From Chara braunii (taxonomy: Eukaryota > Streptophyta > Charophyceae > Charales > Characeae): a DNA stretch of 48,026 nucleotides. A program made the translations under genes and the position numbers. Location: contig BFEA01000636.1 of NCBI GenBank assembly GCA_003427395.1, forward strand, positions 562,400 through 610,425, given 5' to 3'. Position 1 is the first letter of the stretch, and every line of letters starts with the position of its first letter. The notes below the pieces were generated by a model. The model searched no databases. It was given only the letters and a program-made list of their open reading frames with translations, and had not been told where the DNA came from. Positions 1 through 10,912 of this stretch are shown here, in pieces.

Positions 1-225
1 CAGACACGCCGCTGGCACTAGAGGCACAGCATGGCCGCGTAGTGACGGCCCCGACCACTGCCGCTCGACCTGACCGGAGAAAACCGTAGCAGGAAACTAG
101 CGAAGTCGTAGTATATATCGTCAAATAGAACTGCCCGGTAAACCGTAGGCAGAGAGGATATATATATATTGTCACGGAACTATTGACTAAGAGCATAAGC
201 ACATGAAGTAGAAGAAGAAATAAGA
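1..225. other. Unassigned flank, no gene seen
   Basis: No coding stretch or recognisable transposon domain is visible. The segment ends in an A-rich stretch with a short (TA)n run at about 160-170, just before the family-A LTR begins. It may be target DNA of that LTR or another truncated repeat; nothing in it decides between these. Confidence 0.4.
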
Positions 226-544
226 TGAGTTCAATAACCCATGCAATATGCCTCGTGGCATGTCTAAGGGCGTCGCCAGGGCCTGAGCGGGCGACAGTTA
301 ACTAGAGTCAACTGCACAGTGGACCCAGCCCAGGCTGCCGGTCAGACGCACACACTTGTTTGTATGCACGTACCCAGACAGCATCAGGACCAAGGGGAAG
401 TCTGCAATTGTACACAATCCAGGCCCTAGGCTGTGAGTCAATCTGTACGACTGTGCATGGGAGACCAGAGGCCAGACTGCCTCGTCAAACACTACATACG
501 GCTTGGTCTCCAGGAGGTCAACATTCAGTCTTGCTATGCTGCCT

Positions 545-640
545 TGACGCTGGGTGGACGCTGGTATGATGCTGGTTCGACGCTGGTTGGATGCTGGCTC
601 GATGCCGGTTGGATGCTGGCTTGACGCTGGATGTGCGCTA
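545..640 (+). repeat. Degenerate 10-11 bp minisatellite
   Basis: Repeats of a GATGCTGGTTG-like unit with about 10-bp periodicity fill this part of the LTR. The inverted LTR copy carries the complementary CCAGCGTC-rich repeats at about 46400-46495, so the array is an old feature of the family. Confidence 0.7.
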
Positions 641-706
641 GTACAGTGGACGACGACACAGGACTGTGGCAGCATGCTGGCGCCTTCGCTGCTGAGTGCC
701 ACCTCT

Positions 707-957
707 GCTGATCTGGCGCGTGCCACCTGTCTTCAATGCTGATGTGGTGCATGCCACCTGTCTACATTGCTGATGTGGCGCATGCCACCTGTCTACATTG
801 CTGACGTGGTGCATGCCACCTGCTACCTTGCTCATGTGGCCCAGGCCATTTGTCTACATTGCTGATGTGGCACAGTCCATCTCTCTTCATTGCTGATGTG
901 GTGCATGCCACCTGTCTCTATTGCTGACATGGCATTGGCCACGTTGTCTACAGCGTG
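707..957 (+). repeat. 31-bp minisatellite in the LTR
   Basis: About eight copies of a 31-bp unit start at 707, 738, 769 and so on. Each begins GCTGATGTGG and continues with a GCATGCCACCTGTC-like core. The later units are more diverged. The other LTR carries the same array in reverse at about 46160-46345. The units touch directly with no spacers, so this is a tandem minisatellite and not a CRISPR. Confidence 0.85.
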
Positions 958-1352
958 TGGTTGGTCGCGACAAGAAGGGAGACCAGGATCTGTGGATGAT
1001 AGGGGGAACTGGTACTCACCTGAGCTTGACGTCGATACCGTGCACTATTGTTTGTCTTCATTGTCTCCACAAGATGACAGTGCCACGTGGCACTTCTATG
1101 TGATCATGACTCGTCTGACTTGTTACTGGGCAGCCAGGATCAGGAGTGGGTAATGTTTGAGCTACTTTTTTGGTGGTCACTAATTATCTCTTCCACCCTC
1201 TCTCATCTGTCTATTCCCCCTCCATTCTCTTTGTCTATTGGTAATGAGACATTATCAGATACCGCTTTCACGATTACTGGAGACATTGTGAGGGTCTGAG
1301 TCAACTTGTACTTCGACGTCTGACAAGTATCTTCCAATCTGGGTTCATTACA

Positions 1353-1865
1353 ATTTGGCATCGTAGTATACCTCCTTCATCGTGATCTGCAGTCAGGTGC
1401 TGACCTGGCACACAGGTAAGTGCGAGCTGCCGCGTGTGCTGGGACGAAACACGTTTATTAACGCGTGCGAGTAATCGCACGTCTAAACATTGAGTACCGC
1501 ACATGCGTGCAGCCTCCCTTGAAGGTGATGACGTGGACACATTGAACAAGAAGAAGGCGACATTGCTTCTGTGGCGCTTTGTTGTTGACGTGGCATTGAG
1601 ATACCGGTGAGAGCACAGTTGGCAACAGACTAACGTGGCGCTGGTGAAGAAAGAGAGAGTGTGGATATTCGCTACGTGGCATGACGTTGGGGTGCCGACG
1701 TGGCAACCTACTACTATTGGCAGGGTATAGTCTGACGTGGCACATACCTGTGTCACAATTGCTTGATGACAAAGTGCTCCACATTTGATCTGATGTGGCA
1801 TACCAGTGCTGGATGTGTTTGCAGACCATGCATTGCTGAAGTGGCATCCCCCTTCGTAGACCTTC
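1353..1865 (+). other. Degenerate PBS and leader of family A
   Basis: The PBS position (1356-1367) reads TGGCATCGTAGT, four changes from TGGTATCAGAGC, so priming would be impaired. The leader that follows repeats a TGACGTGGCA-like motif roughly every 25-50 bp (for example near 1586, 1673, 1696 and 1733). It aligns with 45220-45732 in reverse orientation. No open gene was recognised in it. Confidence 0.65.
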
Positions 1866-1869
1866 TTGC

Positions 1870-3560
1870 AGACCATCTTGCTGAAGAACTGCCCCAGAGC
1901 CATACTGATTGGCGTCAGTGGTCAGGATGAATGGCAAGGTGGGGTCAGGCAACTTCAGCACCGGTGCACGAGTCAAGGCCTTCTTGAGTCGTGTAAAGGC
2001 CAACTAACAGGGAAGAGACCAAAGAAAAGGAGCGTCTTTCTTTGTGGTTGGTCAGGGGTGCAGCCACTGCAGAAAAGTTCCTGACAAACTTTCTGTAGTA
2101 CGAGACCAAACCCATGAAGGACCGGACATCTCTCACTGTCTGTGGCTATGGCCACTCCTGAACAATAGCTATCTTGGCTGCTTCACGAGGCAGACCATCT
2201 CCAGAGATTACATGACCCAGATAGACACCAGAGGGAACCCCAAAAGAGGACTTCTCCCCATTAATTTTGTATTGGTTGTCACGTATTGACTAAAGAACTG
2301 CTCTGCATGTTCCCTGGTAGTATGGCTGAATATCAAAATGTCATCTAGATAGACAACCATGAACTTGTCCAGGTAAGTCCTGAAGATGCGGTGCATCTCA
2401 GTCTAGAAGGTACCTGGGGCATTGCAAAGTCCAAATGGCATAACCAAATACTCGTAGTACCATATCTGATTTTGAAGGTTTTCTTGTGTACATCCTCCTC
2501 TGCCATCTCAATCTGATGATACCCAGATTTGAGATCGACTTTGTTGAACACTGTACAGCCCTGCACCATGTCCAGAAGGTTATCGATCCTAGGAATAGGC
2601 TCTGTACTTTTCCTCGTGATCTTATTGAGACCCCTGTAGTCGATGCACATTCTGAATTCTCCATTCCCTTTCGGGACGAAGAGCACTGGTGCGCCAAATT
2701 CAGATGTGCTCGGCCGGATCCAGCCCTTGCTAATCAGGGTCTCTAACTGCTTTCTTAGCTCCTCAAGCTCAGCAGGAGACAAACTGTAGATGCAGCCCTT
2801 AGGAGGGACCGCTCCATGTAGCAGCTCAATGTGATGCTTGGTTGGCCGGTTGGGTAGATGCGGCCCTTAGGAGGGACCGCTCCATGTAGCAGCTCAATGT
2901 GATGCTTGGTTGGCCGGTTGGGTAGTCCAAAGGGCTCCTGCATCAGATCGACATACTGGTCCCCAACCTGTTGTATCTCAGGAGGATAGGAAACACGTGG
3001 AGCGTCTGTTTGCTTGACCAGAGCTAAAAACAAACGCTCATAATCGTACTGGCCCGAAAGAGAATAAAACTCCCTCGCTCTCAAATTGTAGCAACTAGTC
3101 TTAGGGTGGTGGTCGGCAACAATCATGCAAGGCTGATACAACCCCTGCAGATTGGGGAGTACAACCTTAGGGATCTGTCAGTCGATCCTAGGGTTGACCG
3201 CCCTCAGCCACTGCATAGAGACACCAGATCAGAGGGTAGATCAGGGAATATGTTGAAGTTCATAGCATGTCTGACTTCTCCAACACTATCGAAGGTAACA
3301 AGTATACCCTTGACCTTCTCCCTGATGGTGACGACAGTGGAGTCACCTAACCCTTTGACTGTCGTCACCTAACCCTTTGATTCTGATGTGATTGATCAGG
3401 GGCCGAAGTAGGATGAGATCAGACTTACTTTTCTTTTGTTCTTTCATATGAACGAAGAAAGCAGCAAGCGACTGAAGCTCATTCTCCTCCGGGTCCTGAT
3501 TGGGGTCAGGATCCTTATAGCAGAAGGATGCTGACCGTGCAGTCCCCAAACTCCAAGACT
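1870..3560 (-). pseudogene. G1 pol remnant: protease remnant, RT, start of RNase H
   Basis: The segment once encoded Ty3/gypsy pol, which copies element RNA into DNA. RT motifs are clear: [17 protein letters not shown] and CIDYRGLN, then KVDLKSGYHQIEM with the first catalytic Asp. The YLDD box lies at 2340-2351, and the connection motif RSFMGLVSYYRKF follows. RNase H begins ([16 protein letters not shown]) and is cut at about 1872. The frame breaks after the IRYG motif near 2455 and again near 2210, and a short piece after YLDD is deleted. The protease region at 3343-3549 lacks the DSGA catalytic loop and carries a roughly 20-bp repeat of a TCACCTAACCC motif near 3340-3380. A 68-bp tandem duplication (2789-2924) shifts the frame between protease and RT. 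Confidence 0.88.
2789..2924 (-). repeat. 68-bp tandem duplication inside pol
   Basis: Two nearly identical 68-bp units (2789-2856 and 2857-2924) cover the protease-RT junction. Sixty-eight is not a multiple of three, so the duplication disrupts the reading frame. Related elements have this segment once. Confidence 0.9.
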
Positions 3561-3646
3561 CTGTCTCAACAGAAGCATCTGCAGATTCATCTAACTCAAC
3601 AGATGAAGGTGCAGCACTGGGGGAACTACAGTCCCCAGGGTCTGCT

Positions 3647-5234
3647 TCAGTTTTTTGACTGACCCGAGCCTAGCATGCAAGGGCAGTCCTTTAAGTAGTG
3701 TTGTCCCTCACACCGCAGGCAAACCCCTCGATCCTTCCTTTTTCTCCAAACTCCTTGGATCTTGAGATCATGCCAAGGGAGAGTGGAGGGATTGAGTGGG
3801 TCAGCTGGCATTCGGACATCCTTTGGCAAGTTAGAACGCTGGGCAGAGATAAAACATCCTTCGTCCTTTCCCTTTGAACTGGTTGAGGTTGTAGCGGGGG
3901 AAAACCGTTTCTGCTGCTGCAGAACTCCCAAGACGGTCTGAGTTAGGGTCGCTGCAACATCTGTATCAGCAGCTGAATCAGTCCCACCTGATGGTACATC
4001 AATTTGGGAGTCTGAATCACTTGCTGATACAGATCCTACATGTGTGAAGGCAGCCTTTCCCTTTCTGCCACCATGAGGGAAGAATCCTTTTCTTTTGTCA
4101 AAAGAAGGGGCCTGAACATAAAGCATTGCCTCCATGTCCAGGGCTGCACGGCCGAAGGTTCTCCAATCCTTATGTCCAGCGCTATACAAGGCAACAACAA
4201 ACTTCTCAGATGTTGCCCTGCACAAGTTGGTCAACAGGTCATCTACAAACATGACCAAACCAAGGGTAGAGGTCAACTGCTCGAACTCTGCAAACAAGGA
4301 CTGCAGTGACCAGTTATAGCGCTGCTGTCCCAGGCGAGCAATCCTGTCAGCAGCTTTGCGGGCCCGCTCCTTGTCTGCAAAGCGGTCCTCTAAGGCCTGC
4401 AGAAGTTTGTCCACCCCCTGCCCAAAAGCCCAGTCCTCCATAGATTGTTGTTGACTGCTGGAAGTAGAAGTGGCCCACTTCAGGGCAGGCCCCTCCAGCA
4501 ATCCCAGAATCGTTGCTACTTTGGTCTGTTCTACACAAGTAAAGCCCCTCGAGTAGGCTTTGGTCCCAGCAGCCCAGTCCCCAACATCAATCTTTCCGTC
4601 ATCCCCTCTTAACTTGTTGGGAGCTGGGATCTTAGGTCACCTTTGATCTCCTGCAGCAACAGACGCAAAAGATGGGTGGACTGCAGCAACTTTGGGAGCG
4701 AGGTGGTGAACGGAAAGATGGGCGTGAACCAAAGGGAAATGGGGGAGGAAAAGGAGAAGGTTTCACTGAGAGTGCAGGAAACTGAGGAGCGATCAATTTG
4801 GTTGCTGTCACCTGCACAGTCAGATCCTAAATTGCATTCAGTATCTGTTGAGCCGCCAGGTCACCCACTCTGCGCTCCGGACGGCCTATGCGGTCATCCC
4901 AATAAGTGAAGTAAGAACTGGTGGCTTTGTGTTCCAAACTGGCCCACTCTACGAAGTTCTTAGCCACCTGGGCACAGTCATCTGACACAGCCTTGGGTAG
5001 CTGCTCCAACAGATACTCGCCACGTGACACATCTGTTGCAGCCTCTAGCTCGGTTGCCTCCTATCTCTCCAATTATGCAAGCAAGGACTGCTCCTGCTGC
5101 AATTTTTTTTGTACCTCCTTCCTTCGATGAGTGGCAATCAGAGGTGTAGTAGGGGTGGAGGCAGAAGGTTGTTGTTCTTCTACCTTCATCACTACTTCCA
5201 TTTGTGGCTGCTTCTTAGCCCCCTGATCCACCAT
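3647..5234 (-). pseudogene. G1 gag, broken
   Basis: Gag is the structural protein of the virus-like particle. I place the start at the ATG complementary to 5232-5234, because the same start is conserved in G2 at 13321. From the N-terminus there is a Gln/Glu-rich segment with two stops (near 5070-5080), a helical region, and a Pro-rich linker (4632-4817). A frameshift near 4635 comes next, then the gag core (KVATILGLLEGPALKWA, ERARKAADRIARL). The C-terminus holds a zinc knuckle with spacing C-X2-C-X3-H-X4-C (CLRCEGQHYLKDC), one residue shorter than the usual X4. The core from 4501 to 3647 is one open stretch of 284 codons. Confidence 0.85.
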
Positions 5235-6760
5235 TTTCCTCTTTCAATTCCACAATAAGTAGATCATAAGGGGTGTATGCAGCACTTTTCAATTTCCTTC
5301 ATACTATCAAAAATCGTTGTTCTCTCATGCACAGAGGTAGGTGGGTGAATAGGCAACAAGCGGTGTGGGGTACAACAGTTTCTCTGGGGACAGGGATCAG
5401 ACAGACAACAGTCCACTAAAATCAACCACATGATTTCCTTTTACTGACCTTGAAACTTTACTGAAGTCAGTATACACAACTCCAACAATTTAGAGATGCC
5501 CTAGATTTCCAGATCCCACTAGAAAGCAAGAGAGATTAGTGAATGAAAAGACAAAGCAAGACTAGACAACAATGACCAACTAGACAGAGCGATTCGGTCA
5601 GAAAGCTTAGACCCTAGCTCAAACTCCAATTTCGGCCCTGATGACACTGGCGACCATACCCTTGGGTACGACGAATTACAGTATTCACTGTATCTAGTGA
5701 AATACTCCAAACCCAAACAAGCGATTTTGCCCTACTGACAACCACTGAATTGCGATTTACTGCAAACTGACAGAATTGAATTCTGGCAGACAGAATTGAA
5801 GTTATGACTGACCCGACTCAGCACAGGCTATAATTAGACTTAGCGCAAAAATACAATTCACAGTATCTATACCAATCCAGTACAGAATTCACAGTTTGAG
5901 CATGCAGGATCAAGTGCAATACAGTAATTCAGTCACAGGACAATTTTGGATGGAAAAGAGTCGACAGAGGGTTAGAAATGAGTAGAAGGAGGTAGGAGAA
6001 AGATGGCTATGGCTATATGCGGTCTGCGATTTTTCATTTCAAACACTGACAGACACACAGACCATTAATACTAACTCTTCTAACCCTATCTGAATCGCTA
6101 TACAAAGATTTGCATGGAACGAACTCACTTTCAGAGTTTTTTGCACATCTTGATGAAGATCTGGCTATGGCAGACTGAAACCCTCATCTCGCCAAATTTC
6201 TTCCAAAAATTCCTCCTCTGACCTCCACGCATCAAATCTCTCCAGACTTGTTGATCCTGTTCAGGATCCTGAGGCTCTTCAGTTCCTCTAGTCAGATTCA
6301 TTGAAGCTGACCCTGTGGCGCTCAGAAAGCCAACAGAAGATTATCTTGCCACAGTGCCTGACAGTCGTTGATGCTATAAATAGCCCCAGAGGGGGTTAAT
6401 CTCGCCTGGGATTGACACAGACTGTCAATCCTCCTCAGCACTGCTAAAGGATGAAGCCACTCAGAGGTCTCTGAAGTCCTCATAGGTAATCCGCCACTCT
6501 GAGCCAATTCGTTGTATTGCCGTCAAGGTTGACTATGGCGAATTAGCCCTATTCTCGCCACTTCCTGGCAAGCGCTCTGACAGGCTCAGTGCACTTGTTC
6601 ATTACAAGCAATGAACTCCTGAAGTCACCTCTTGAAATCTTCTTCTCTACTGTCTCAGTACTGGAGAAGGAGAATCACCATGAAACTTCTCGCCAGGAGA
6701 TCGCCAGATGAAGAAGATGCCTCAGTTGCGCTCAACCCTCAATGTTCCAATTCCAATCTC
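5235..6760 (-). other. G1 leader (5' untranslated)
   Basis: About 1.5 kb of leader separates gag from the PBS. It aligns along its length with the G2 leader (13322-14832). No convincing coding region is present on either strand; short open frames are not conserved between the two copies. Confidence 0.7.
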
Positions 6761-6772
6761 GCTTTGATACCA
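6761..6772 (-). promoter_or_regulatory. Primer-binding site of G1
   Basis: The minus strand reads TGGTATCAAAGC two bases after the LTR end, one change from the initiator tRNA-Met PBS (TGGTATCAGAGC). Confidence 0.8.
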
Positions 6773-6774
6773 AC

Positions 6775-7897
6775 TGTTATGAACTTGGCTGTCTAACGAT
6801 TTTCTCGCCACTCACACACAGAATGTCTGACACACGCCCATACACATACCAGACAAAGGGGAGAGGAGACGAAGTCCAAACTGCACACAAACAAGGATAA
6901 GTAGCGGTATTTAACCATGCACAGATGGGGAGAGACACACAGTGATTCTTACTCTCTGATACACTCCCAACAACCAATCACAAGAAGACACTTGCGAGGA
7001 TAATAATGGGAATCACACTGCTGATGAGCCAACTCAAACCAATAATCGTTACGGAGTTTATCCCAGTGTCTCGCCACCTTCAGAACTCCACACACCACTC
7101 TCTATTCCACACCCAGTTAGTAGCGCAACAATGAATCCGCCTCCTAGAGGCCAGCGCCAACCATCCAGATGAAGAACATGAATTGCGATGAAGTCTTCAG
7201 TGTCGATGAGTCACTCAGACGAAGAAGATGGCAGCTATGGCTGCCACACCACTTACGAAGCCTTGAAAATCTCTAAGGAGTGAAGGGTGACAATGGTCCA
7301 CCCACATACGCTCAATGAGGAGCCTCCGAACAGCCCAGCTAATTGCAGATACCCTCGGGCATAGATGCTCAGAAGGTGCCCCAGCTATGGCAAACACCGA
7401 CGGGCTGGCTATGGCTGTCGTTCACGATCAGGGTCTCAGGATGCCTCGCCTGTAGACAATAACCACCACCAACTTGCTTGGCTTCAGAACGCTGTCTCGC
7501 GAAAATGAAATGCCAAAAGTCCCTAACCTACAAGCTCAATCCTACTAATAGACTAGCCTACTCTAGACCTAGACCTACTGGACCGGTACCGCATCAATTT
7601 GGCCTGTTCGGCCTGGCCCCTACCCGGCTATACAGCGTCTAACCCGTCTCTACAGCCCAAGGCCAAGATGGGCCTGCTGTCCTAGTGATAGTCTGGGTCT
7701 GCTAAGGGTCGTAACGGCTAAGGAGAACTCGGGCCTGCAATTTTTATGTAAATTGCAGATATGTCCCTCACGAATTTCCCTTAGGACTGGACCGGCGTAT
7801 AGTCCCTTACACAAACAAAATTATGAATCTCACCCTAAGACAAGACTATACAACCTCGCAATCAGATCTCGGCAGCAGAAATCAGCAAGTCATTGCA
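6775..7897 (-). repeat. LTR shared by G1 and G2
   Basis: This 1123-bp LTR reads TGCAATGACTTGC to TTCATAACA on the minus strand. Its left side joins the PBS and leader of G1. Its right side joins the polypurine tract and integrase of G2. It therefore serves as 5' LTR of G1 and 3' LTR of G2. It is closely similar to the LTR at 14847-15966, with scattered substitutions. Confidence 0.85.
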
Positions 7898-7915
7898 AGC
7901 TTTCCCTCCCGGGGA
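7898..7915 (-). promoter_or_regulatory. Polypurine tract of G2
   Basis: The minus strand has a purine-rich GGGAGGGAAAG run immediately before the TGCAATG start of the 3' LTR, the expected place for the plus-strand primer. The related element G3 has a GGGGGAGGG tract in the same place. Confidence 0.7.
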
Positions 7916-7930
7916 ACGAGGACCTCCGAG

Positions 7931-9256
7931 CTAAGGGTGTAAACGAGGAGATCGTTGAGGAAGGTTTCCCTTCTTGGCCGCCTCGTAACGTAAAACTACA
8001 AACTTTGTTGTCTTGAGAAGTTCCTTCCAGGTAAACCATTTGTCCTCTGTATGAGGCTGGAAGCAAAACCTCACAAGATACTGTTGGTCGGGGCTAGTGC
8101 CCCACTCGTCGTCAATGGACTCCACGTTATATCCCTTGCCAGGGATCGGTGGACCAAACTGAGGAGGCCGTTTTGGGAACGCATCAGCTGCAGTAAAGGG
8201 GAGCAACTTGGATTCATGAGAGACCGGATAGGTCTGCAGAGAACCCACTGTATCTAAAACCTGCCATGGACCCAAATAACGAGGTACTGGTCTGTGTGCA
8301 CATAACTGCCCACCCAGACATAGTCACCAGTATGGATGGGGGAAGGCCGCCTATGGCGATTAGCTTGTTCTATCATAGCCTTTTGAGCTTTGAACACGTT
8401 CGCCCATGCTCTTTCCACATCTAAGCGATAGCGTCTGGCAAACTCTGTGGTGCCTGGTGTCAACTCAAACTTCATCGTGAGGCTGTTGTGGTTCACGTCC
8501 CCAGTGCAAACGGTATGGGCTGAACCCAATCGAGGAGTGGATAGACGTGTTATAGACTAGTTGTGCACGAGTCAAGTGGAGATCCCAATCCTGTTCATCA
8601 AGGGAGATGACAGGACGCAACAGTTGGAACAGGACCTGGTTCATCACTTCAGCCTGACCATTGGCTTCAGGATGATGACCAAAAGTCATGTCCAGTCGTG
8701 AGTGTAGGTAACCCTTACGGTAGGATTGCCACTCATTGCTGCAGAATCGTGGATCTCGATCACTGACTATAAAAGTGGGCGGTTCATGGTGAGTGAACCA
8801 CCTCTCTGAAAACGCTGCTCTCACAACAGGGATCCTAGCTACTTCTGGAAAGGGGATGAACTCTGCGTACTTAGAGAACATGTGCACACAGACCATTACC
8901 TGACGCATGCCACGAGGGGTGGTCTTGCCTAGATCTGTGAAGTCGATAGACACAGATTCAGCAGGACCATCAAGTATGGGTAAGGGTTTGAGCAGTCTCA
9001 TAGGAGGTCTACGCTGGACCTTATTTCTCTGGCAGAGCTCACAGGTTTCGACATAGTGCTGCAGATCACTCCACATCTCCTTCCAGAAGAAGCGTTGCGA
9101 CAGGATGGCATATGACTTTAAGAACCCAAAATGTCGCGCATCAGGACACTCTGACATCAACACTGTCCTGAATCGCTGGTCCTGGGGAATGCACAAGCGT
9201 TCCTCACCTCTACTGTAGGTATACAACAAGAGAGTCAGGCCTACGAGAGAGGGCAT
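7931..9256 (-). pseudogene. G2 integrase with chromodomain-like tail, broken
   Basis: Integrase inserts element DNA into the host chromosome. The zinc-binding half has the CELC pair (ETCELCQRNK). The catalytic core shows all three acidic residues: Asp in SIDFTDLG, Asp in IVSDRDPRF, and Glu in HPEANGQAEVMNQ. The first open block (9256-8465) ends after the YNTSIHSSIGFSPYRLHWGRE motif. The C-terminal part (8275-7931) contains GPWQVLD, then a chromodomain-like segment (YNVESIDDEWG to KELLKTTKF). Frame changes occur near 8465 and 8275. About 13 residues present in G3 after the GPWQVLDTVG motif are missing here. Confidence 0.88.
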
Positions 9257-9660
9257 CTGCTACCTTATTGTAGTAGCCCTTCTTATGTTTCAGTTCAAAG
9301 TCCAACATGTCAATGAACTGAATATAGCGTGTCAGTCTGTCATTCAACTCTCCCTGTGATTTCATCCACTGTAAGGTGGAATGATCAGAGAAGATCTTGG
9401 AAGTGTCTTCCCAGGAGAAAGTGCTTCCAATGTTTTAAGGCAGAGACAAGGGCATATAGCTCCTCGTAGGTAGAGTCCTGAAGCTTCCGAGTCTTGATCT
9501 TCTTACTCATGAACTCTACAAGCCATAGACCATTCCCATCATCTTGCTGAACAACTGCCCCAATGCCATACTAACTCGCACCGGTGGTCACGATGAACGG
9601 CAAGGTGGGGTCAATCAACTTCAGCACTGGTGCACGAGTCAAGACCTTCTTGAGTCGTGT
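9257..9660 (-). pseudogene. G2 RNase H remnant
   Basis: RNase H removes element RNA during reverse transcription. Motifs matching G3 are present (KIKTRKLQDSTYEELYAL, ALKHWKHFLLGRHF) but spread over several frames. A CAG to TAG change at 9571-9573 (minus strand) turns the Gln after the catalytic DAS motif into a stop. G3 has the same stop at the same codon. Confidence 0.75.
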
Positions 9661-10162
9661 AAAGGCCAACTAACAAGGAAGAGACCAAGAAAAGGAGTGT
9701 CTTTCCTTGTTAGGTTGGTCAGGGGTGCAACCATTGCAGAAAAGTTCTTGACAAACTTTCTCTAGTACGAGGCCAAACCCATGAAGGACCGGACATCTCT
9801 CACTATCTGTGACTGTGGCCACTCCTGAACAACAACTATTTTGGTTGCTTCAGGAGCCAGACCATCTCCAGAGATTACATGACCCAGGTAGATAACAAAG
9901 GGAACCCCAAAAAAGAACTTCTCCTTGTTAATTTTGTATTGGTTGTCACGTAATGATTGAAGAACAAGAGCCAACTGCTCCGCATGTTCCCTTGTAGTTC
10001 GACTGAATATCAGAATGTCATCTAGATAAACAACCATGAACTCGTCCAGATAAGGCCTGAAGATGCGGTGCATCTCAGTCTGGAAGGTGCTTGGGGCATC
10101 GCAAAGTCCAAATGGCATACTGAATATCAGAATGTCATCTAGATAAGAAACCATGAACTCGT
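9661..10162 (-). pseudogene. G2 reverse transcriptase, 3' part, with duplicated YLDD segment
   Basis: The palm motif YLDDILIFS is followed by the thumb and connection ([27 protein letters not shown], then RSFMGLASY). The YLDD stretch occurs twice, at 10017-10028 and 10134-10145. They are 117 bp apart and in frame, so the translation runs YLDDILIFS, then MPFGLCDAPSTFQTEMHRI, then YLDDILIFS again. The outer copy touches the N gap, so it may be a collapsed or mis-joined contig end rather than a real duplication. Confidence 0.82.
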
Positions 10163-10912
10163 NNNNNNNNNNNNNNNNNNNNNNNNNNNNNNNNNNNNNN
10201 NNNNNNNNNNNNNNNNNNNNNNNNNNNNNNNNNNNNNNNNNNNNNNNNNNNNNNNNNNNNNNNNNNNNNNNNNNNNNNNNNNNNNNNNNNNNNNNNNNNN
10301 NNNNNNNNNNNNNNNNNNNNNNNNNNNNNNNNNNNNNNNNNNNNNNNNNNNNNNNNNNNNNNNNNNNNNNNNNNNNNNNNNNNNNNNNNNNNNNNNNNNN
10401 NNNNNNNNNNNNNNNNNNNNNNNNNNNNNNNNNNNNNNNNNNNNNNNNNNNNNNNNNNNNNNNNNNNNNNNNNNNNNNNNNNNNNNNNNNNNNNNNNNNN
10501 NNNNNNNNNNNNNNNNNNNNNNNNNNNNNNNNNNNNNNNNNNNNNNNNNNNNNNNNNNNNNNNNNNNNNNNNNNNNNNNNNNNNNNNNNNNNNNNNNNNN
10601 NNNNNNNNNNNNNNNNNNNNNNNNNNNNNNNNNNNNNNNNNNNNNNNNNNNNNNNNNNNNNNNNNNNNNNNNNNNNNNNNNNNNNNNNNNNNNNNNNNNN
10701 NNNNNNNNNNNNNNNNNNNNNNNNNNNNNNNNNNNNNNNNNNNNNNNNNNNNNNNNNNNNNNNNNNNNNNNNNNNNNNNNNNNNNNNNNNNNNNNNNNNN
10801 NNNNNNNNNNNNNNNNNNNNNNNNNNNNNNNNNNNNNNNNNNNNNNNNNNNNNNNNNNNNNNNNNNNNNNNNNNNNNNNNNNNNNNNNNNNNNNNNNNNN
10901 NNNNNNNNNNNN
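10163..10912. other. Assembly gap, 750 N
   Basis: Unknown bases. By comparison with G1 and G3 the gap should hold the RT fingers and palm and the protease-RT linker. Confidence 0.99.

Larger units (their letters stand above)
226..1352 (+). repeat. LTR of family A
   Basis: The LTR runs from a TGAGTTCAATAAC start to TTCATTACA, about 1.13 kb, against 1141 bp for the copy at 45733-46873. The right boundary is firm because the PBS-like sequence follows. The left boundary was placed by alignment to the start of the other copy (TGTTGCAATAAC). It carries two internal minisatellites, annotated separately. Confidence 0.75.
226..1865 (+). mobile_element. Family-A Ty3/gypsy fragment: LTR, PBS and leader
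   Basis: This plus-strand block is the inverted, diverged counterpart of 45220-46873. Both copies contain the same LTR (TG start, ACA end), a tRNA-Met type PBS and the same leader of about 510 bp. Conceptual translations in the two LTRs share peptides such as RLNVDLLETKPY, which shows homology rather than a gene. The copy stops at about 1865 and abuts the RNase H end of an oppositely oriented element at about 1872, so everything downstream of the leader is gone. Orientation is set by LTR followed by PBS reading left to right. Confidence 0.75.
1870..7897 (-). mobile_element. Ty3/gypsy element G1, 3'-truncated
   Basis: On the minus strand the order is LTR (7897-6775), PBS, 1.5 kb leader, gag, protease remnant, RT and the first part of RNase H. 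The body stops at about 1872 against the inverted family-A leader. Integrase, PPT and 3' LTR are missing. Nucleotide similarity to G2 runs along the whole length. G1 shares its 5' LTR with the 3' end of G2, so no target-site duplication can be expected between them. Confidence 0.85.

Noticed and set aside
298-726. 142-codon open frame on the minus strand with a similar frame at 46279-46731
   Set aside because: Both lie inside homologous LTRs and on the antisense strand relative to the element; peptide similarity follows from DNA similarity.
707-957. 31-bp direct repeats that could be taken for a CRISPR array
   Set aside because: The units are directly adjacent with no spacers, diverge from each other, lie inside an LTR and recur in the second LTR copy; the sequence is eukaryotic.
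1353-1865. Open frames of 181-200 codons on the minus strand across the leader and RNase H junction
   Set aside because: They fuse antisense leader sequence to the truncated RNase H; only the part right of about 1872 is real pol sequence.
10163-10912. Long frames running through the N block
   Set aside because: They are artefacts of undefined bases.
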